64,000 bases of DNA from positions 682,001 to 746,000 of the forward strand of contig NZ_CP081848.1 in assembly GCF_018982885.2 (NCBI RefSeq), in the 5' to 3' direction. Shown in pieces: positions 43,186 through 52,016 of the stretch (positions are counted from its first letter, which is position 1; the number at the start of each line of letters is the position of its first letter). The notes beneath the pieces were generated by a model that saw nothing but the letters and a program-made list of their open reading frames with translations, ran no database searches and was not told the origin of the DNA. The stretch comes from Polymorphobacter megasporae. Its GTDB lineage: Bacteria; Pseudomonadota; Alphaproteobacteria; Sphingomonadales; Sphingomonadaceae. Made by a program: the position numbers and the translations under genes.

Positions 43186-44781
43186 ATGTCATATCAAGAA
43201 CATATCGCCCAGGTGAAGCACCTTATCGGTGCCCAGAAGGGTAGCTGGGACGGCATCAACGCCGAGTCCGTCGCCCGGATGCGGCTGCAGAACCGCTTTA
43301 AGACCGGCCTCGACCTCGCCCGCTACACCGCGACGATCATGCGCCGCGACATGGCGGCGTACGACGCCGACCCGGCGAACTACACCCAGTCGCTCGGCTG
43401 CTGGCACGGCTTCATCGGCCAGCAGAAGATGATCTCGATCAAGAAGCACTTCGGGTCGACCGAACGGCGTTACCTGTATTTGTCGGGCTGGATGGTCGCG
43501 GCGCTGCGGTCGGAGTTCGGCCCGCTCCCCGACCAGTCTATGCACGAGAAGACCAGCGTCCCGGCGCTGATCGAAGAACTCTATACCTTCCTCCGCCAGG
43601 CCGATGCGCGTGAACTCGGCATGATGTTCCGCGACGTCGACGCCGCGCGCGCCGCCGGCGACGTCCTCAAGGAAAAGCAGCTCCTTGCTGCGGTCGAGAA
43701 TTATCAGACCCACGTCGTCCCGGTCATCGCCGACATCGACGCGGGCTTCGGCAATGCCGAGGCGACGTATCTCCTCGCCAAGAAGATGATCGAGGCCGGG
43801 GCGTGTGCGCTCCAGATCGAAAACCAGGTCTCGGACGAGAAGCAGTGCGGCCACCAGGACGGCAAGGTCACCGTCCCGCACGAGGACTTCCTCGCCAAGG
43901 TCCGCGCCTGCCGCTACGCATTCCTCGAGCTGGGCGTCGAGGACGGGATCATCGTCACCCGCACCGACTCGCTCGGGGCAGGACTGACCAAGCAGATCGC
44001 GGTGTCGACGGAGCCCGGCGACCTCGGCGACCAGTATAACAGCTTCCTCGATTGCGAGGAGATCGACGCATCGACCGCGAAGAACGGCGACGTCATCCTC
44101 AACCGCGACGGCAAGTTGATGCGCCCGAAGCGGCTGCCGTCGAACCTGTTCCAGTTCCGCGCCGGGTCGGGCGAAGACCGCTGCGTCCTCGACTCGATCA
44201 CCTCGCTCCAGAACGGTGCCGACCTGCTGTGGATCGAGACCGAGAAACCGCACATCGAGCAGATCGCCGGCATGGTCGACCGCATCCGCGCGGTGATCCC
44301 GAACGCCAAGCTCGTCTACAACAACTCGCCGTCGTTTAACTGGACGCTCAACTTCCGCCAGCAGGTCTATGACGCGCGGGTCGCCGCCGGTGCCGATGTT
44401 TCCGCGTACGACCGGGCGCGGCTGATGAGTGTCGACTATGACGCGACCGACCTTGCGATCGAGGCCGACGAGCGCATCCGCACCTTCCAGGCCGATGCGG
44501 CGAAGCGCGCGGGCATCTTCCACCACCTCATCACCCTGCCGACCTACCATACCGCGGCGCTGTCGACCGACAACCTCGCGAAGGAGTATTTCGGCAGCCA
44601 GGGGATGCTCGGCTACGTCAAGAACGTCCAGCGCGCCGAAATTCGCCAGGGCATCGCCTGCGTCAAGCACCAGAACATGTCGGGCTCGGACATCGGCGAC
44701 GACCACAAGGAGTATTTCGCCGGTGAGGCCGCGCTCAAGGCGGGCGGCAGCCACAACACGATGAACCAATTCGCCGCCTAG
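43186..44781 (+). CDS. aceA: isocitrate lyase
   Basis: Splits isocitrate to glyoxylate and succinate, the first step of the glyoxylate shunt. The 531-aa protein is of the long isocitrate lyase class. The catalytic loop reads EKQCGH (Cys retained; Gln replaces the second Lys of KKCGH, as in this subclass), and the metal-binding ADIDAGFGN and VTRTDSL segments are present. It forms a locus with malate synthase and their probable regulator and is followed by a good intrinsic terminator. Growth on acetate or fatty acids is the expected condition of use. Confidence 0.95.
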   Translation: MSYQEHIAQVKHLIGAQKGSWDGINAESVARMRLQNRFKTGLDLARYTATIMRRDMAAYDADPANYTQSLGCWHGFIGQQKMISIKKHFGSTERRYLYLSGWMVAALRSEFGPLPDQSMHEKTSVPALIEELYTFLRQADARELGMMFRDVDAARAAGDVLKEKQLLAAVENYQTHVVPVIADIDAGFGNAEATYLLAKKMIEAGACALQIENQVSDEKQCGHQDGKVTVPHEDFLAKVRACRYAFLELGVEDGIIVTRTDSLGAGLTKQIAVSTEPGDLGDQYNSFLDCEEIDASTAKNGDVILNRDGKLMRPKRLPSNLFQFRAGSGEDRCVLDSITSLQNGADLLWIETEKPHIEQIAGMVDRIRAVIPNAKLVYNNSPSFNWTLNFRQQVYDARVAAGADVSAYDRARLMSVDYDATDLAIEADERIRTFQADAAKRAGIFHHLITLPTYHTAALSTDNLAKEYFGSQGMLGYVKNVQRAEIRQGIACVKHQNMSGSDIGDDHKEYFAGEAALKAGGSHNTMNQFAA

Positions 44782-44813
44782 TCGCGGGACCAGTTACCCT
44801 GGGGAGGGTCGCT

Positions 44814-44848
44814 ACGCCCGTCGCTCGACACCGAGCGGCGGGCGTTTT
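44814..44848 (+). terminator. intrinsic terminator of aceA
   Basis: A 14-bp stem with one G-T pair (ACGCCCGTCGCTCG / CGAGCGGCGGGCGT), a 4-base loop and a run of four T including the last stem base. It is the clearest rho-independent terminator in the window. Confidence 0.75.
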
Positions 44849-44893
44849 GCTGCGCCGTGCGCGTCACCACGACCCTTCGACAAGGGACCTGCG

Positions 44894-47188
44894 GTGCGCT
44901 ATCGCCGCCAGATGAACGTGCAGTCGCCTCAGCCCGCGCTGCCGCCCGCGAAGTCGCGGCTGCGGACGACCCGGCGCGGCTTCCTCATCGGCACCGGCGC
45001 GGTCGCGGGGCTCGCGGTCGGTTATGCGGTCTGGCCGCGGCGGGCGGTGCTCAACTGGGCTGCCGCCCCCGACGAGACCGTGATCAACGGCTTCGTCAAG
45101 ATCGGCACCGACGGGCGCGTCGTCGTCGCGATCCCGCAGGCTGAAATGGGACAAGGCGTGTCGAGCGCGCTGGCGCAGATCGTCGCCGACGAGCTAGGGG
45201 CCGACTGGAACACGGTGTCGGTCGAACCCGCGCCATTGAACCCGATCTACGCCAATCGCGGCATGGCGCTCGATGCGACCGCGGGAATGCCGTCGGCGCT
45301 GCGCGGCTTCGCGCGCTGGGGACTCGGCGGGGTGATCGACCATTTCGACGTCCAGATGACCGGCGGCAGCACGTCGGTCCGCGGCTTCGCCAAGCCGATG
45401 CGGCTCGCCGGCGCAGCGGCGCGTGAGATGTTGTGCAGTGCCGCCGCGCGCGAGTGGGGAGCGGATGCTAGCCAGTGCGACACCGCCAACGGCTTCGTCG
45501 TCTACAAGGCGAATCGCATCCGCTTTGCCGACATCGCGGGGAAGGTCGTCCAGAGCGATGCGCCGTCGTCACCGGTGTTGCGGGTCAAGTCGACGCTGAT
45601 GGGGAAGCCCGTCCCGCGCCTCGACATCCCGGCGAAAACCGACGGCAGCGCGCGCTTCGGCATCGATGTCCGCGTACCCGGCATGGTCTATGCCGCAGTC
45701 CGCTCGGGCCCGGCGGGCGATCCGAAGCTGGTCAGCGCCGACGCGGCCAAGGCGAAGACGCTGCCCGGGGTGATCGACGTCGTCCACGGCCCGACATGGA
45801 TCGCGGTCGTCGCGACAACATGGTTCGGCGCAAACCAGGCGCTCGACGCGGTCGTCCCGGTGTTCGCCGCTCAGGCGAAGCCCGCCGGGCCGTGGGTGTC
45901 CGATGCTCCCCGGCTCGCGCTGACAGGAGCCGCGAAGGCGGTCCGCGACGACGGCGACGCGGCGGGCGCGCTCGCGAAGGGCAACGTCATCACCGCCGAC
46001 TACACCGTCCCCTACCTCGCCCACGCCGCGCTCGAGCCGATGAACGCGACCGCGCGGGTCGACGGCGACAAGGTCGAGGTCTGGGCTCCGACCCAGTCGC
46101 TGTCGATCACGACATGGAGCTTGGCCAAGGCGCTCGGCGTCGACGAGGCCAGTATCATCGTCCACCCGACGCTGATCGGCGGCAGTTTCGGGCGCAAGGC
46201 CGAGGCCGACGCCTCGGTCCAGGCGGCGCTGATCGCTCGCGCGGTCAAACGCCCGGTGCAGCTCATCTACAGCCGTACCGAGGACCTAGCGCAGGACCGC
46301 TTCCGCCCCGCCGCCGCCGCCCGGATGCGCGGATCGGTAGCAAACGGGCGGATCGCCGCGTGGGACAGCCGCGTCGCGGCCCCCGACGTGACGTCGAGCT
46401 TTGCCGCCCGCAACCTTCCGGCGATGGCGGGCGCGCCAAAAGCCAGCGCCGAGGCGGTCGATGGCGCAACGCAAATCCCGTACGACCTCGCCCACGTCCG
46501 GGTCGAACACGCGCTCGTCCTGACGCCGGTACCACTCGGCTTCTGGCGGTCGGTCGGTCACAGCTTCAGCGCGTTCTTCGTCGAAAGCTTCGTCGACGAA
46601 CTCGCCCATGCCGCCGGGTCCGATCCGGGCGCGTTCCGCCTCGCGATGCTCAAGGACCAGCCGCGCCACGCCGCCGTCCTGACCGCCGCACTCCGCGCTG
46701 CCGGGCCATTGGGGCAGGTCGAGCCGTCGAGCACGTCGGCAACCTCCGGCTCCACCGCCGGGCGCGGCGTCGCGCTTCACGAAAGCTTCGGCTCGATCGT
46801 CGCACAGGTCGCTGAGGTCGAATGCACCAAGGACGCCGCGCCGCGGGTCATCTGCGTCTGGGCCGCGATCGACTGCGGCCCCGTGGTCAACCCCGACGGC
46901 GTCCGCGCGCAGGTCGAGGGTGCGATCGCCTACGGCCTCGGCGCCGCGCTCAAGGGCAAGATCACCTTCGCCGACGGCGCGGTCGAGCAGACCAACTTCG
47001 ACGGCTATCCGGTCCTCATGCTCGCCGAGGCCCCGGCGATCGAGGTCATCATCGTCAATGGCGAGCCCGGCAGTGCGTCGCCGATGGGCGGGGTCGGCGA
47101 GCCCGGCACCCCGCCGATCGCCCCCGCCGTCGCCAACGCGATCTTCGCCGCCAGCGGCCAACGCCTGCGCAGCTTGCCGTTCGCGTGA
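44894..47188 (+). CDS. molybdopterin-dependent aldehyde/isoquinoline oxidoreductase, large subunit
   Basis: A 764-aa xanthine-oxidase-family molybdenum hydroxylase large subunit, of the isoquinoline 1-oxidoreductase (IorB) type. A twin-arginine signal (TTRRGFLIGTGAVAGLAVG) sends it to the periplasm. Family blocks include AEMGQGVSSALAQIVADELG, GGSFGRKAEAD and the C-terminal GGVGEPGTPP with the conserved Glu near the molybdenum. The GTG start has AAGGGA in front; the Met at residue 7 is an alternative. Such subunits normally pair with a small [2Fe-2S] subunit encoded next door, and none is visible here. The stop overlaps hemH as GTGA. The substrate is unknown. Confidence 0.83.
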   Translation: MRYRRQMNVQSPQPALPPAKSRLRTTRRGFLIGTGAVAGLAVGYAVWPRRAVLNWAAAPDETVINGFVKIGTDGRVVVAIPQAEMGQGVSSALAQIVADELGADWNTVSVEPAPLNPIYANRGMALDATAGMPSALRGFARWGLGGVIDHFDVQMTGGSTSVRGFAKPMRLAGAAAREMLCSAAAREWGADASQCDTANGFVVYKANRIRFADIAGKVVQSDAPSSPVLRVKSTLMGKPVPRLDIPAKTDGSARFGIDVRVPGMVYAAVRSGPAGDPKLVSADAAKAKTLPGVIDVVHGPTWIAVVATTWFGANQALDAVVPVFAAQAKPAGPWVSDAPRLALTGAAKAVRDDGDAAGALAKGNVITADYTVPYLAHAALEPMNATARVDGDKVEVWAPTQSLSITTWSLAKALGVDEASIIVHPTLIGGSFGRKAEADASVQAALIARAVKRPVQLIYSRTEDLAQDRFRPAAAARMRGSVANGRIAAWDSRVAAPDVTSSFAARNLPAMAGAPKASAEAVDGATQIPYDLAHVRVEHALVLTPVPLGFWRSVGHSFSAFFVESFVDELAHAAGSDPGAFRLAMLKDQPRHAAVLTAALRAAGPLGQVEPSSTSATSGSTAGRGVALHESFGSIVAQVAEVECTKDAAPRVICVWAAIDCGPVVNPDGVRAQVEGAIAYGLGAALKGKITFADGAVEQTNFDGYPVLMLAEAPAIEVIIVNGEPGSASPMGGVGEPGTPPIAPAVANAIFAASGQRLRSLPFA

Positions 47189-48201
47189 GTTCGCTGCCGC
47201 CCGATCACCCGCCGGTCGCCTTTGGCCGGATCGGGGTCCTGCTGGTCAACCTCGGCACCCCCGACTCGCCCGAGACCGGGCCGGTTCGGCGCTACCTCGC
47301 CGAATTCCTGTCGGACCGCCGCGTCGTCGAGCTGCCGCCGATCCTGTGGCAGCCGCTGCTGCGCGGCGTCGTCCTGCTGACCCGCCCGAAGCGGACCGCG
47401 GCGAATTACGCGAAGATCTGGGACCGCGAGGCGAACGATTCGCCGCTGCGGGTCATTACCACCGCGCAGGCGGCATCGCTGTCGGCGGCACTCGGCGACG
47501 GCGTGATCGTTGACTGGGCGATGCGCTATGGCTCGCCGTCGATCCCCGACCGGTTGCAGGCGCTCAAGGATGCGGGGTGCGAGCGCATCCTGATCGCGCC
47601 GCTGTATCCGCAATATTCGAGCGCGACGACCGGCACAGTCAACGACAAGGTGTTCGCGACGCTGATGAAGTGGCGCTGGCAGCCGGCGCTGCGGACGCTG
47701 CCGCCGTACCACGACGACCCGATCTTCCTCGACGCGCTCGCCGCTTCGTTCGCTGACGGCGTCGCCGGTCTCGACTTCGTCCCCGACCTGCTCCTCACCT
47801 CGTTTCACGGCATGCCGCGATCGACCCTCGACAAGGGCGATCCCTATCATTGCCAGTGCCGCAAGACTGCGCGGCTGATGGGCGAGCGGATCTCCACGCC
47901 GTTGCGCGTGTCGTTCCAGTCGCGCCTCGGCCGTGCCGAATGGCTCAAGCCGTACACCGATGTCACCCTCGCCGAATTGCCTGCACAGGGCATCCGTAAG
48001 CTCGTCGTGATGTCGCCCGGCTTCTCTGCCGACAATCTCGAAACGCTTGAGGAAGTCGCGATGGAGGGGCGCGCGACCTTCCTCGATGCCGGCGGAACCG
48101 ACTTCGCCTATATCCCGTGCCTCAATGCCGGGGCGATCGGCAACGCCGCGCTGACCGCGATCGTCCGTCGCGAACTTGCCGGGTGGGTCCCCGCGCCCTA
48201 G
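47185..48201 (+). CDS. hemH: ferrochelatase
   Basis: Inserts Fe(II) into protoporphyrin IX, the last step of protoheme synthesis. The 338-aa protein begins the family pattern with GVLLVNLGTPDSPE. It contains the catalytic His in LLTSFHGMP, the YHCQCRKTARL segment, and WLKPYTDVTL followed by MSPGFSADNLETLEE, which holds the second metal-side Glu. The GTG start overlaps the stop of the molybdenum hydroxylase gene, so it may be read from the same transcript. Confidence 0.93.
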   Translation: MSSLPPDHPPVAFGRIGVLLVNLGTPDSPETGPVRRYLAEFLSDRRVVELPPILWQPLLRGVVLLTRPKRTAANYAKIWDREANDSPLRVITTAQAASLSAALGDGVIVDWAMRYGSPSIPDRLQALKDAGCERILIAPLYPQYSSATTGTVNDKVFATLMKWRWQPALRTLPPYHDDPIFLDALAASFADGVAGLDFVPDLLLTSFHGMPRSTLDKGDPYHCQCRKTARLMGERISTPLRVSFQSRLGRAEWLKPYTDVTLAELPAQGIRKLVVMSPGFSADNLETLEEVAMEGRATFLDAGGTDFAYIPCLNAGAIGNAALTAIVRRELAGWVPAP

Positions 48202-48234
48202 GGTTAACCGCATCCTCTGGGGAGAGACGAGAAC

Positions 48235-48957
48235 ATGGCACGCGTAGCAATCGTGACCGGCGGAACCCGCGGCATTGGTGAGGCAATCTGCCTCGCGCTG
48301 CAGGAGACCGGGGTCACTGTGATCGCCAATTACGGCGGCGACGACAAGAAGGCGGCCGAGTTCACTGCGCGCACCGGCATCGAGGCGATCAAGTGGAACG
48401 TCGCCGACCACCAGGCGTGCCTCGACGCGGTGGCGAAGGTCGAGGCCGAGCACGGCCAGGTCGACATCATCGTCAACAACGCCGGGATCACCCGCGACGG
48501 CACCCTGCTCAAGATGACCTACGAAATGTGGCGCGAAGTCATCGACGTCAATCTCGGCGGCTGCTTCAACATGGCGAAAGCGGCGTTCCCCGGCATGCGC
48601 AAGCGCGGCTTCGGGCGCATCGTCAACATCGGCTCGATTAACGGCCAAGCCGGGCAGTACGGGCAGGTCAATTACGCCGCCGCCAAGTCGGGCATCCACG
48701 GCTTCACCAAGGCGCTGGCGCAAGAAGGGGCGAAGTTCAACGTCACCGTCAACGCGATCGCGCCGGGCTATATCGACACCGACATGGTCGCCGCGGTCCC
48801 CGCCGACGTCCTCGAGAAGATCGTCGCCAAGATCCCCGCCGGGCGTTTGGGGCAGGCGAGCGAGATCGCCCGCGGCGTCGTCTTCCTGACCGGCGACACC
48901 GCTGGATTCGTCACCGGGTCGACGCTGTCGATCAACGGCGGGCAGCACATGTATTGA
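48235..48957 (+). CDS. phbB: acetoacetyl-CoA reductase
   Basis: NADPH-dependent SDR that reduces acetoacetyl-CoA to (R)-3-hydroxybutyryl-CoA for polyhydroxybutyrate synthesis. The 240 aa show TGGTRGIG, NNAGITRDGTLLKM, the catalytic Ser in NIGSINGQAGQYGQVNYAAAK with the Tyr/Lys pair, and the C-terminal INGGQHMY typical of PhaB rather than FabG. GGGGAGA precedes the ATG. Polymerase and thiolase genes are not in the window. A small ribbon-helix-helix gene starts two bases downstream. Confidence 0.9.
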   Translation: MARVAIVTGGTRGIGEAICLALQETGVTVIANYGGDDKKAAEFTARTGIEAIKWNVADHQACLDAVAKVEAEHGQVDIIVNNAGITRDGTLLKMTYEMWREVIDVNLGGCFNMAKAAFPGMRKRGFGRIVNIGSINGQAGQYGQVNYAAAKSGIHGFTKALAQEGAKFNVTVNAIAPGYIDTDMVAAVPADVLEKIVAKIPAGRLGQASEIARGVVFLTGDTAGFVTGSTLSINGGQHMY

Positions 48958-48958
48958 T

Positions 48959-49183
48959 GTGGCGGCGGGGCTGATCAAGCGTTCGGTCGCAATCGCCGGG
49001 CATCGCACCTCGATCAGCCTCGAGCCCGTCTTCTGGACCGCGCTCGTCGCTGCTGCGGCGGCGCAGGACCGCCCGCTCAACGCACTGATCGCCGAGATCG
49101 ACGAGGCGCGGACGACCAACCTGTCGAGCGCGATCCGCGTCTGGCTGTTCACAAAGAGTAACGCTGCCGTCCCGAGACCGTAA
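48959..49183 (+). CDS. ribbon-helix-helix domain protein
   Basis: A 74-aa basic protein of the RHH_4-like type: IKRSVAIAGHRTSISLEPVFWTALVAAAAAQDRPLNALI is a strand followed by two helices, the arrangement of Arc/MetJ DNA-binding dimers, and the tail SSAIRVWLF is conserved in the family as I know it. GTG start two bases after phbB, suggesting cotranscription. No operator-like dyad is obvious nearby, and its target is unknown. Confidence 0.7.
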   Translation: MAAGLIKRSVAIAGHRTSISLEPVFWTALVAAAAAQDRPLNALIAEIDEARTTNLSSAIRVWLFTKSNAAVPRP

Positions 49184-49227
49184 CCTGTGCATGCCAGGTA
49201 ACGTTGGTTAACAAACGGGAACCAACA

Positions 49228-49881
49228 ATGCGCACGATGACCATCCTCGCTGCCGCCGTCGCCGCGATCGCAGCCACGCCGGCGGCGGCCGACCTCACGG
49301 TGATTTCGGGCAGCGGCCAGCGGGCACTGCAGGTTGCGTATTACGGCCCGGTCGGCCAGTCGTTCACCGCGACCGATACCGACCTGACGTCGTTCGGTTT
49401 CCAGTTCGAGACGTTCAATCCGGGCCAGCCCAACGCGCCGCTGACCTTCACCCTGCGCGACGGCGCCGGCTTGACCGGAGCGGTCATCGCCACCCGCACC
49501 GCGACGCTGCCGGTCATTCCGGCGACCCGCGTCGGCACGTGGTACGACTTCGACCTGACCGGCACGACACTCGTTCTGGGCCATAGCTATACCGCGCTGG
49601 TCTCAACGACCTCCGCCCTGCTCGGCTTCGTCTACGGCCCCGACATCAACATCTACACCGGCGTTCCGCTCGGCAGCGACGCCTATGCCGGGGGTGCGCT
49701 CGTGACCACGCGCGACCTCGGCGACCGCATCTGCGCGAGCGGAATCTGCGATGCCAATTTCCGCCTGTCGGCGACGACGCCCGCCGCAGCGGTCCCCGAG
49801 CCGGCGGCATGGGCGCTGTTCATCACCGGCTTCGGTATGATCGGAGCCGCCAGCCGCCGTCGCTCTGCACGCTTCGCCTGA
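49228..49881 (+). CDS. PEPxxWA-CTERM sorting-domain secreted protein
   Basis: A 217-aa exported protein with a signal peptide (MTILAAAVAAIAATPAAA), a beta-rich middle domain with no family I recognise, and a C-terminal sorting tail: VPEPAAWALFITGFGMIGAASRRRSARFA. This is the PEP-W motif, a transmembrane helix and an Arg cluster used by exosortase systems of sphingomonads. It is probably processed and displayed or released with exopolysaccharide. The ATG at 49228 has GGGAA before it; an upstream TTG adds no signal-like residues. Its exosortase is not in the window. Confidence 0.85.
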   Translation: MRTMTILAAAVAAIAATPAAADLTVISGSGQRALQVAYYGPVGQSFTATDTDLTSFGFQFETFNPGQPNAPLTFTLRDGAGLTGAVIATRTATLPVIPATRVGTWYDFDLTGTTLVLGHSYTALVSTTSALLGFVYGPDINIYTGVPLGSDAYAGGALVTTRDLGDRICASGICDANFRLSATTPAAAVPEPAAWALFITGFGMIGAASRRRSARFA

Positions 49882-49949
49882 AGCGACCCGCCGCGTTGCC
49901 TTCGTTCGGTATCGGCATTCTGCCGGGGAGCGGGCGAAGGTCGGTGCAG

Positions 49950-50462
49950 CTATAGCGTTTTCGCCAGCACGGCGAATTCGAGCGGAATCCCGCCTTCGAG
50001 CAAGTCCTCCGGGAACGGCCGGACTTCGCTGGTGACCGAATATCCGCGGCGTTCGTAATAGGCGATCAGCGTGTCGCGCACCGACACCACCGTCATCTCG
50101 AACCGCGTCGCGCCGCGTTCGGTTGCAGCGTTTTCGGCGGCTGTCAGCATCGTTCGCCCGAAGCCACCCGCCTGCAGGTCGGGATCGACCGCGAGCAGGC
50201 CGATATAGGCGAGCCCGCCGCCCTTGATCGTCACCTGGACGCAGGCGCGGATTATGCCAGCATCCTCGCCGACCAGGATCGTCTGCGCGGGATCGGAGAT
50301 GATCGCCGCGAGCGTCGCACGGTCGGTTCGCGGCTGGGTCAGCAGGTCGGCCTCGTTCGCCCAGCCCTTGCGCGACGCTTCGCCACGATACGACCGCTCG
50401 ATCAGCGCGTGGAGGTCGGGGAGGTCGGCGGCGGTCGCGGGGCGGATCGACAGGGTGGTCAT
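49950..50462 (-). CDS. GNAT family N-acetyltransferase
   Basis: A 170-aa single-domain GNAT acetyltransferase. The acetyl-CoA loop is recognisable in LAVDPDLQAGGFGRTML (Q/R-x-x-G-x-G/A form), and YYERRGY is the usual C-terminal block. The acceptor is unknown. I use the ATG at 50462; a GTG two codons upstream (50468) is also possible and neither has a clear ribosome site. It stands alone, convergent with the PEP-CTERM gene. Confidence 0.75.
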   Translation of the reverse strand: MTTLSIRPATAADLPDLHALIERSYRGEASRKGWANEADLLTQPRTDRATLAAIISDPAQTILVGEDAGIIRACVQVTIKGGGLAYIGLLAVDPDLQAGGFGRTMLTAAENAATERGATRFEMTVVSVRDTLIAYYERRGYSVTSEVRPFPEDLLEGGIPLEFAVLAKTL

Positions 50463-50513
50463 CGTCACGCCGATAGCGTGCAGCGGCGGCCGATGCCAGC
50501 CGCGCCGAATTCG

Positions 50514-50582
50514 CTGTCCTACAGGGTGCGGCGTGGGTTAGCCTCTCCAGGCTGCCAACGGGTGGCGTGCGTTCTTTCTCAT
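50514..50582 (+). repeat. dispersed intergenic repeat A, copy 2
   Basis: CTGTCCTACA at 50514-50523 and GCGTTCTTTCTCAT at 50569-50582 bound a 69-base segment in the same orientation as copy 1. It lies upstream of the GNAT gene and about 100 bases before repeat B copy 2, the same order as at the window start. Confidence 0.6.
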
Positions 50583-50687
50583 CGGTGAACCCTCGTCACG
50601 CGTCTCGCCGGAAAGGCGGGAGCGAAAGCCTTGCGGAAGGCTAAAGTGAAAACCCCCGCCGAAAAGGCGAACGCGCAAAACACACGC

Positions 50688-50713
50688 TTTTGTGTGAACT
50701 TATTTTGAACTTA
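50688..50713. repeat. dispersed intergenic repeat B, copy 2
   Basis: Identical over 25 bases (50689-50713) to 275-299 and preceded by the same kind of GCGCAAAA stretch. It lies 80 bases before the arginine-catabolism operon. Confidence 0.65.
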
Positions 50714-50792
50714 GGCCCGGATGTGACCGGTGAACCGGCGCCGGCGATGGCTGCGGGTGGCGCAAACCGGCCGCCCCGGCTAAGACCGCGCC

Positions 50793-52016
50793 ATGCTAAC
50801 GACGACGATCCACCCCCCGACGGCTGCCGAGTCTGCGGTCCTCGACCGGATCGATGGTGCCGCGATGCTCGATCGGACACTGGCGTGGGCGGCGATCAAT
50901 TCTGGGAGCCGCAACCTCGCTGGCCTTCGGGCGGTGGCCGATGCGATCGAACCCGCGCTCGCCGCGCTGGGCCCGGTCGGCCGCCTTGCCCCGACCCCGG
51001 TCGATGCGGTCGACGCCACCGGCACCGCCCGGCCGCTCGCGCATGGCGATAACCTGCATCTCGTGGTCCGCCCCGACGCCCCGGTCCGCGTGCTGCTGAC
51101 CGGCCACATCGACACGGTGTTCGCCGCCGACCATCCGTTCCAGGCGTGCCGCTGGCTCGACGCGACGACGGTCAACGGCCCCGGCACCGCCGATATGAAG
51201 GGCGGCATCGCGGTGATGCTTGCCGCGCTCGAAGCCATCGAGGCGTCGCCGTTCGCCGCAGGCATCGGCTATGAAGTGGTCCTCAACAGCGACGAGGAAG
51301 TGTCGTCGCTCGGCTCCTCGGCACTGCTGCGCGAGGCCGCGCTGCGGTGCCATCTTGGCCTGACCTACGAGCCCGCGCTGCCCGACGGCACGCTCGCGGG
51401 CGGGCGCAAAGGGTCGGGCAACTTCGCAGCCGTCGTCCGGGGAACCGCCGCCCACGCCGGCCGCGAGCCCGAGAAGGGACGCAACGCGCTCGTTGCGGCC
51501 GCCGACCTCGCGCTCCGTCTCGCCGCGCTGGTCCGCGCCGGGCTGTCGGTCAATCCGGCGCGGATCGACGGCGGCGGGCCGAACAACATCGTGCCTGACC
51601 TCGCCGTGCTCCGCTTCAACGTCCGCCCGTCGACGCTCGCCGACCAGGCCGCCGCCGAGGCCGCGATCGCCGATGCAGTCGCGGCAGTCGCTGCAGTCCA
51701 CGACGTCGCCATCACCCTCGACGGCAGCTTCGCTCGCCCGCCGAAGCCGCTCGACGCCAACCAGCGCCGCCTCTTCGACCTCGTCCACGAGTGCGGCACC
51801 GCGATCGGGCTGGGGATCGGCTGGCGCGATACCGGCGGGGTCTGCGACGGCAACAACCTCGCCGCGACCGGCCTCGCCGTCGTCGACACGATGGGCGTCC
51901 GTGGCGGCGCGATCCATTCGTCGGACGAATATATGGACACCGCCAGCCTCGTCGAACGCGCCCGCCTGTCGGCCCTCGTCCTGATGCGCGTGGCGCAGAG
52001 CGGATGGACCCGGTGA
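50793..52016 (+). CDS. M20 family metallo-hydrolase of the arginine succinyltransferase cluster
   Basis: A 407-aa zinc peptidase/deacylase of family M20 (ArgE/DapE/CPG2 type). Metal ligands are visible in LTGHIDTVF, GPGTADMKGG, NSDEEVSS and the C-terminal IHSSDEYM, and the lid domain with AHAGREPEKG is complete. As first gene of an operon with astA, astD and astB, and with astE absent, it may remove succinate from N-succinylglutamate or N-succinylornithine; this is inference. It overlaps astA by 13 bases. Confidence 0.8.
   Translation: MLTTTIHPPTAAESAVLDRIDGAAMLDRTLAWAAINSGSRNLAGLRAVADAIEPALAALGPVGRLAPTPVDAVDATGTARPLAHGDNLHLVVRPDAPVRVLLTGHIDTVFAADHPFQACRWLDATTVNGPGTADMKGGIAVMLAALEAIEASPFAAGIGYEVVLNSDEEVSSLGSSALLREAALRCHLGLTYEPALPDGTLAGGRKGSGNFAAVVRGTAAHAGREPEKGRNALVAAADLALRLAALVRAGLSVNPARIDGGGPNNIVPDLAVLRFNVRPSTLADQAAAEAAIADAVAAVAAVHDVAITLDGSFARPPKPLDANQRRLFDLVHECGTAIGLGIGWRDTGGVCDGNNLAATGLAVVDTMGVRGGAIHSSDEYMDTASLVERARLSALVLMRVAQSGWTR

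Noticed and set aside
47005-49584. 859-codon open frame on the minus strand across hemH and phbB
   Set aside because: Spans four well-supported + strand genes and has no domain or ribosome site.
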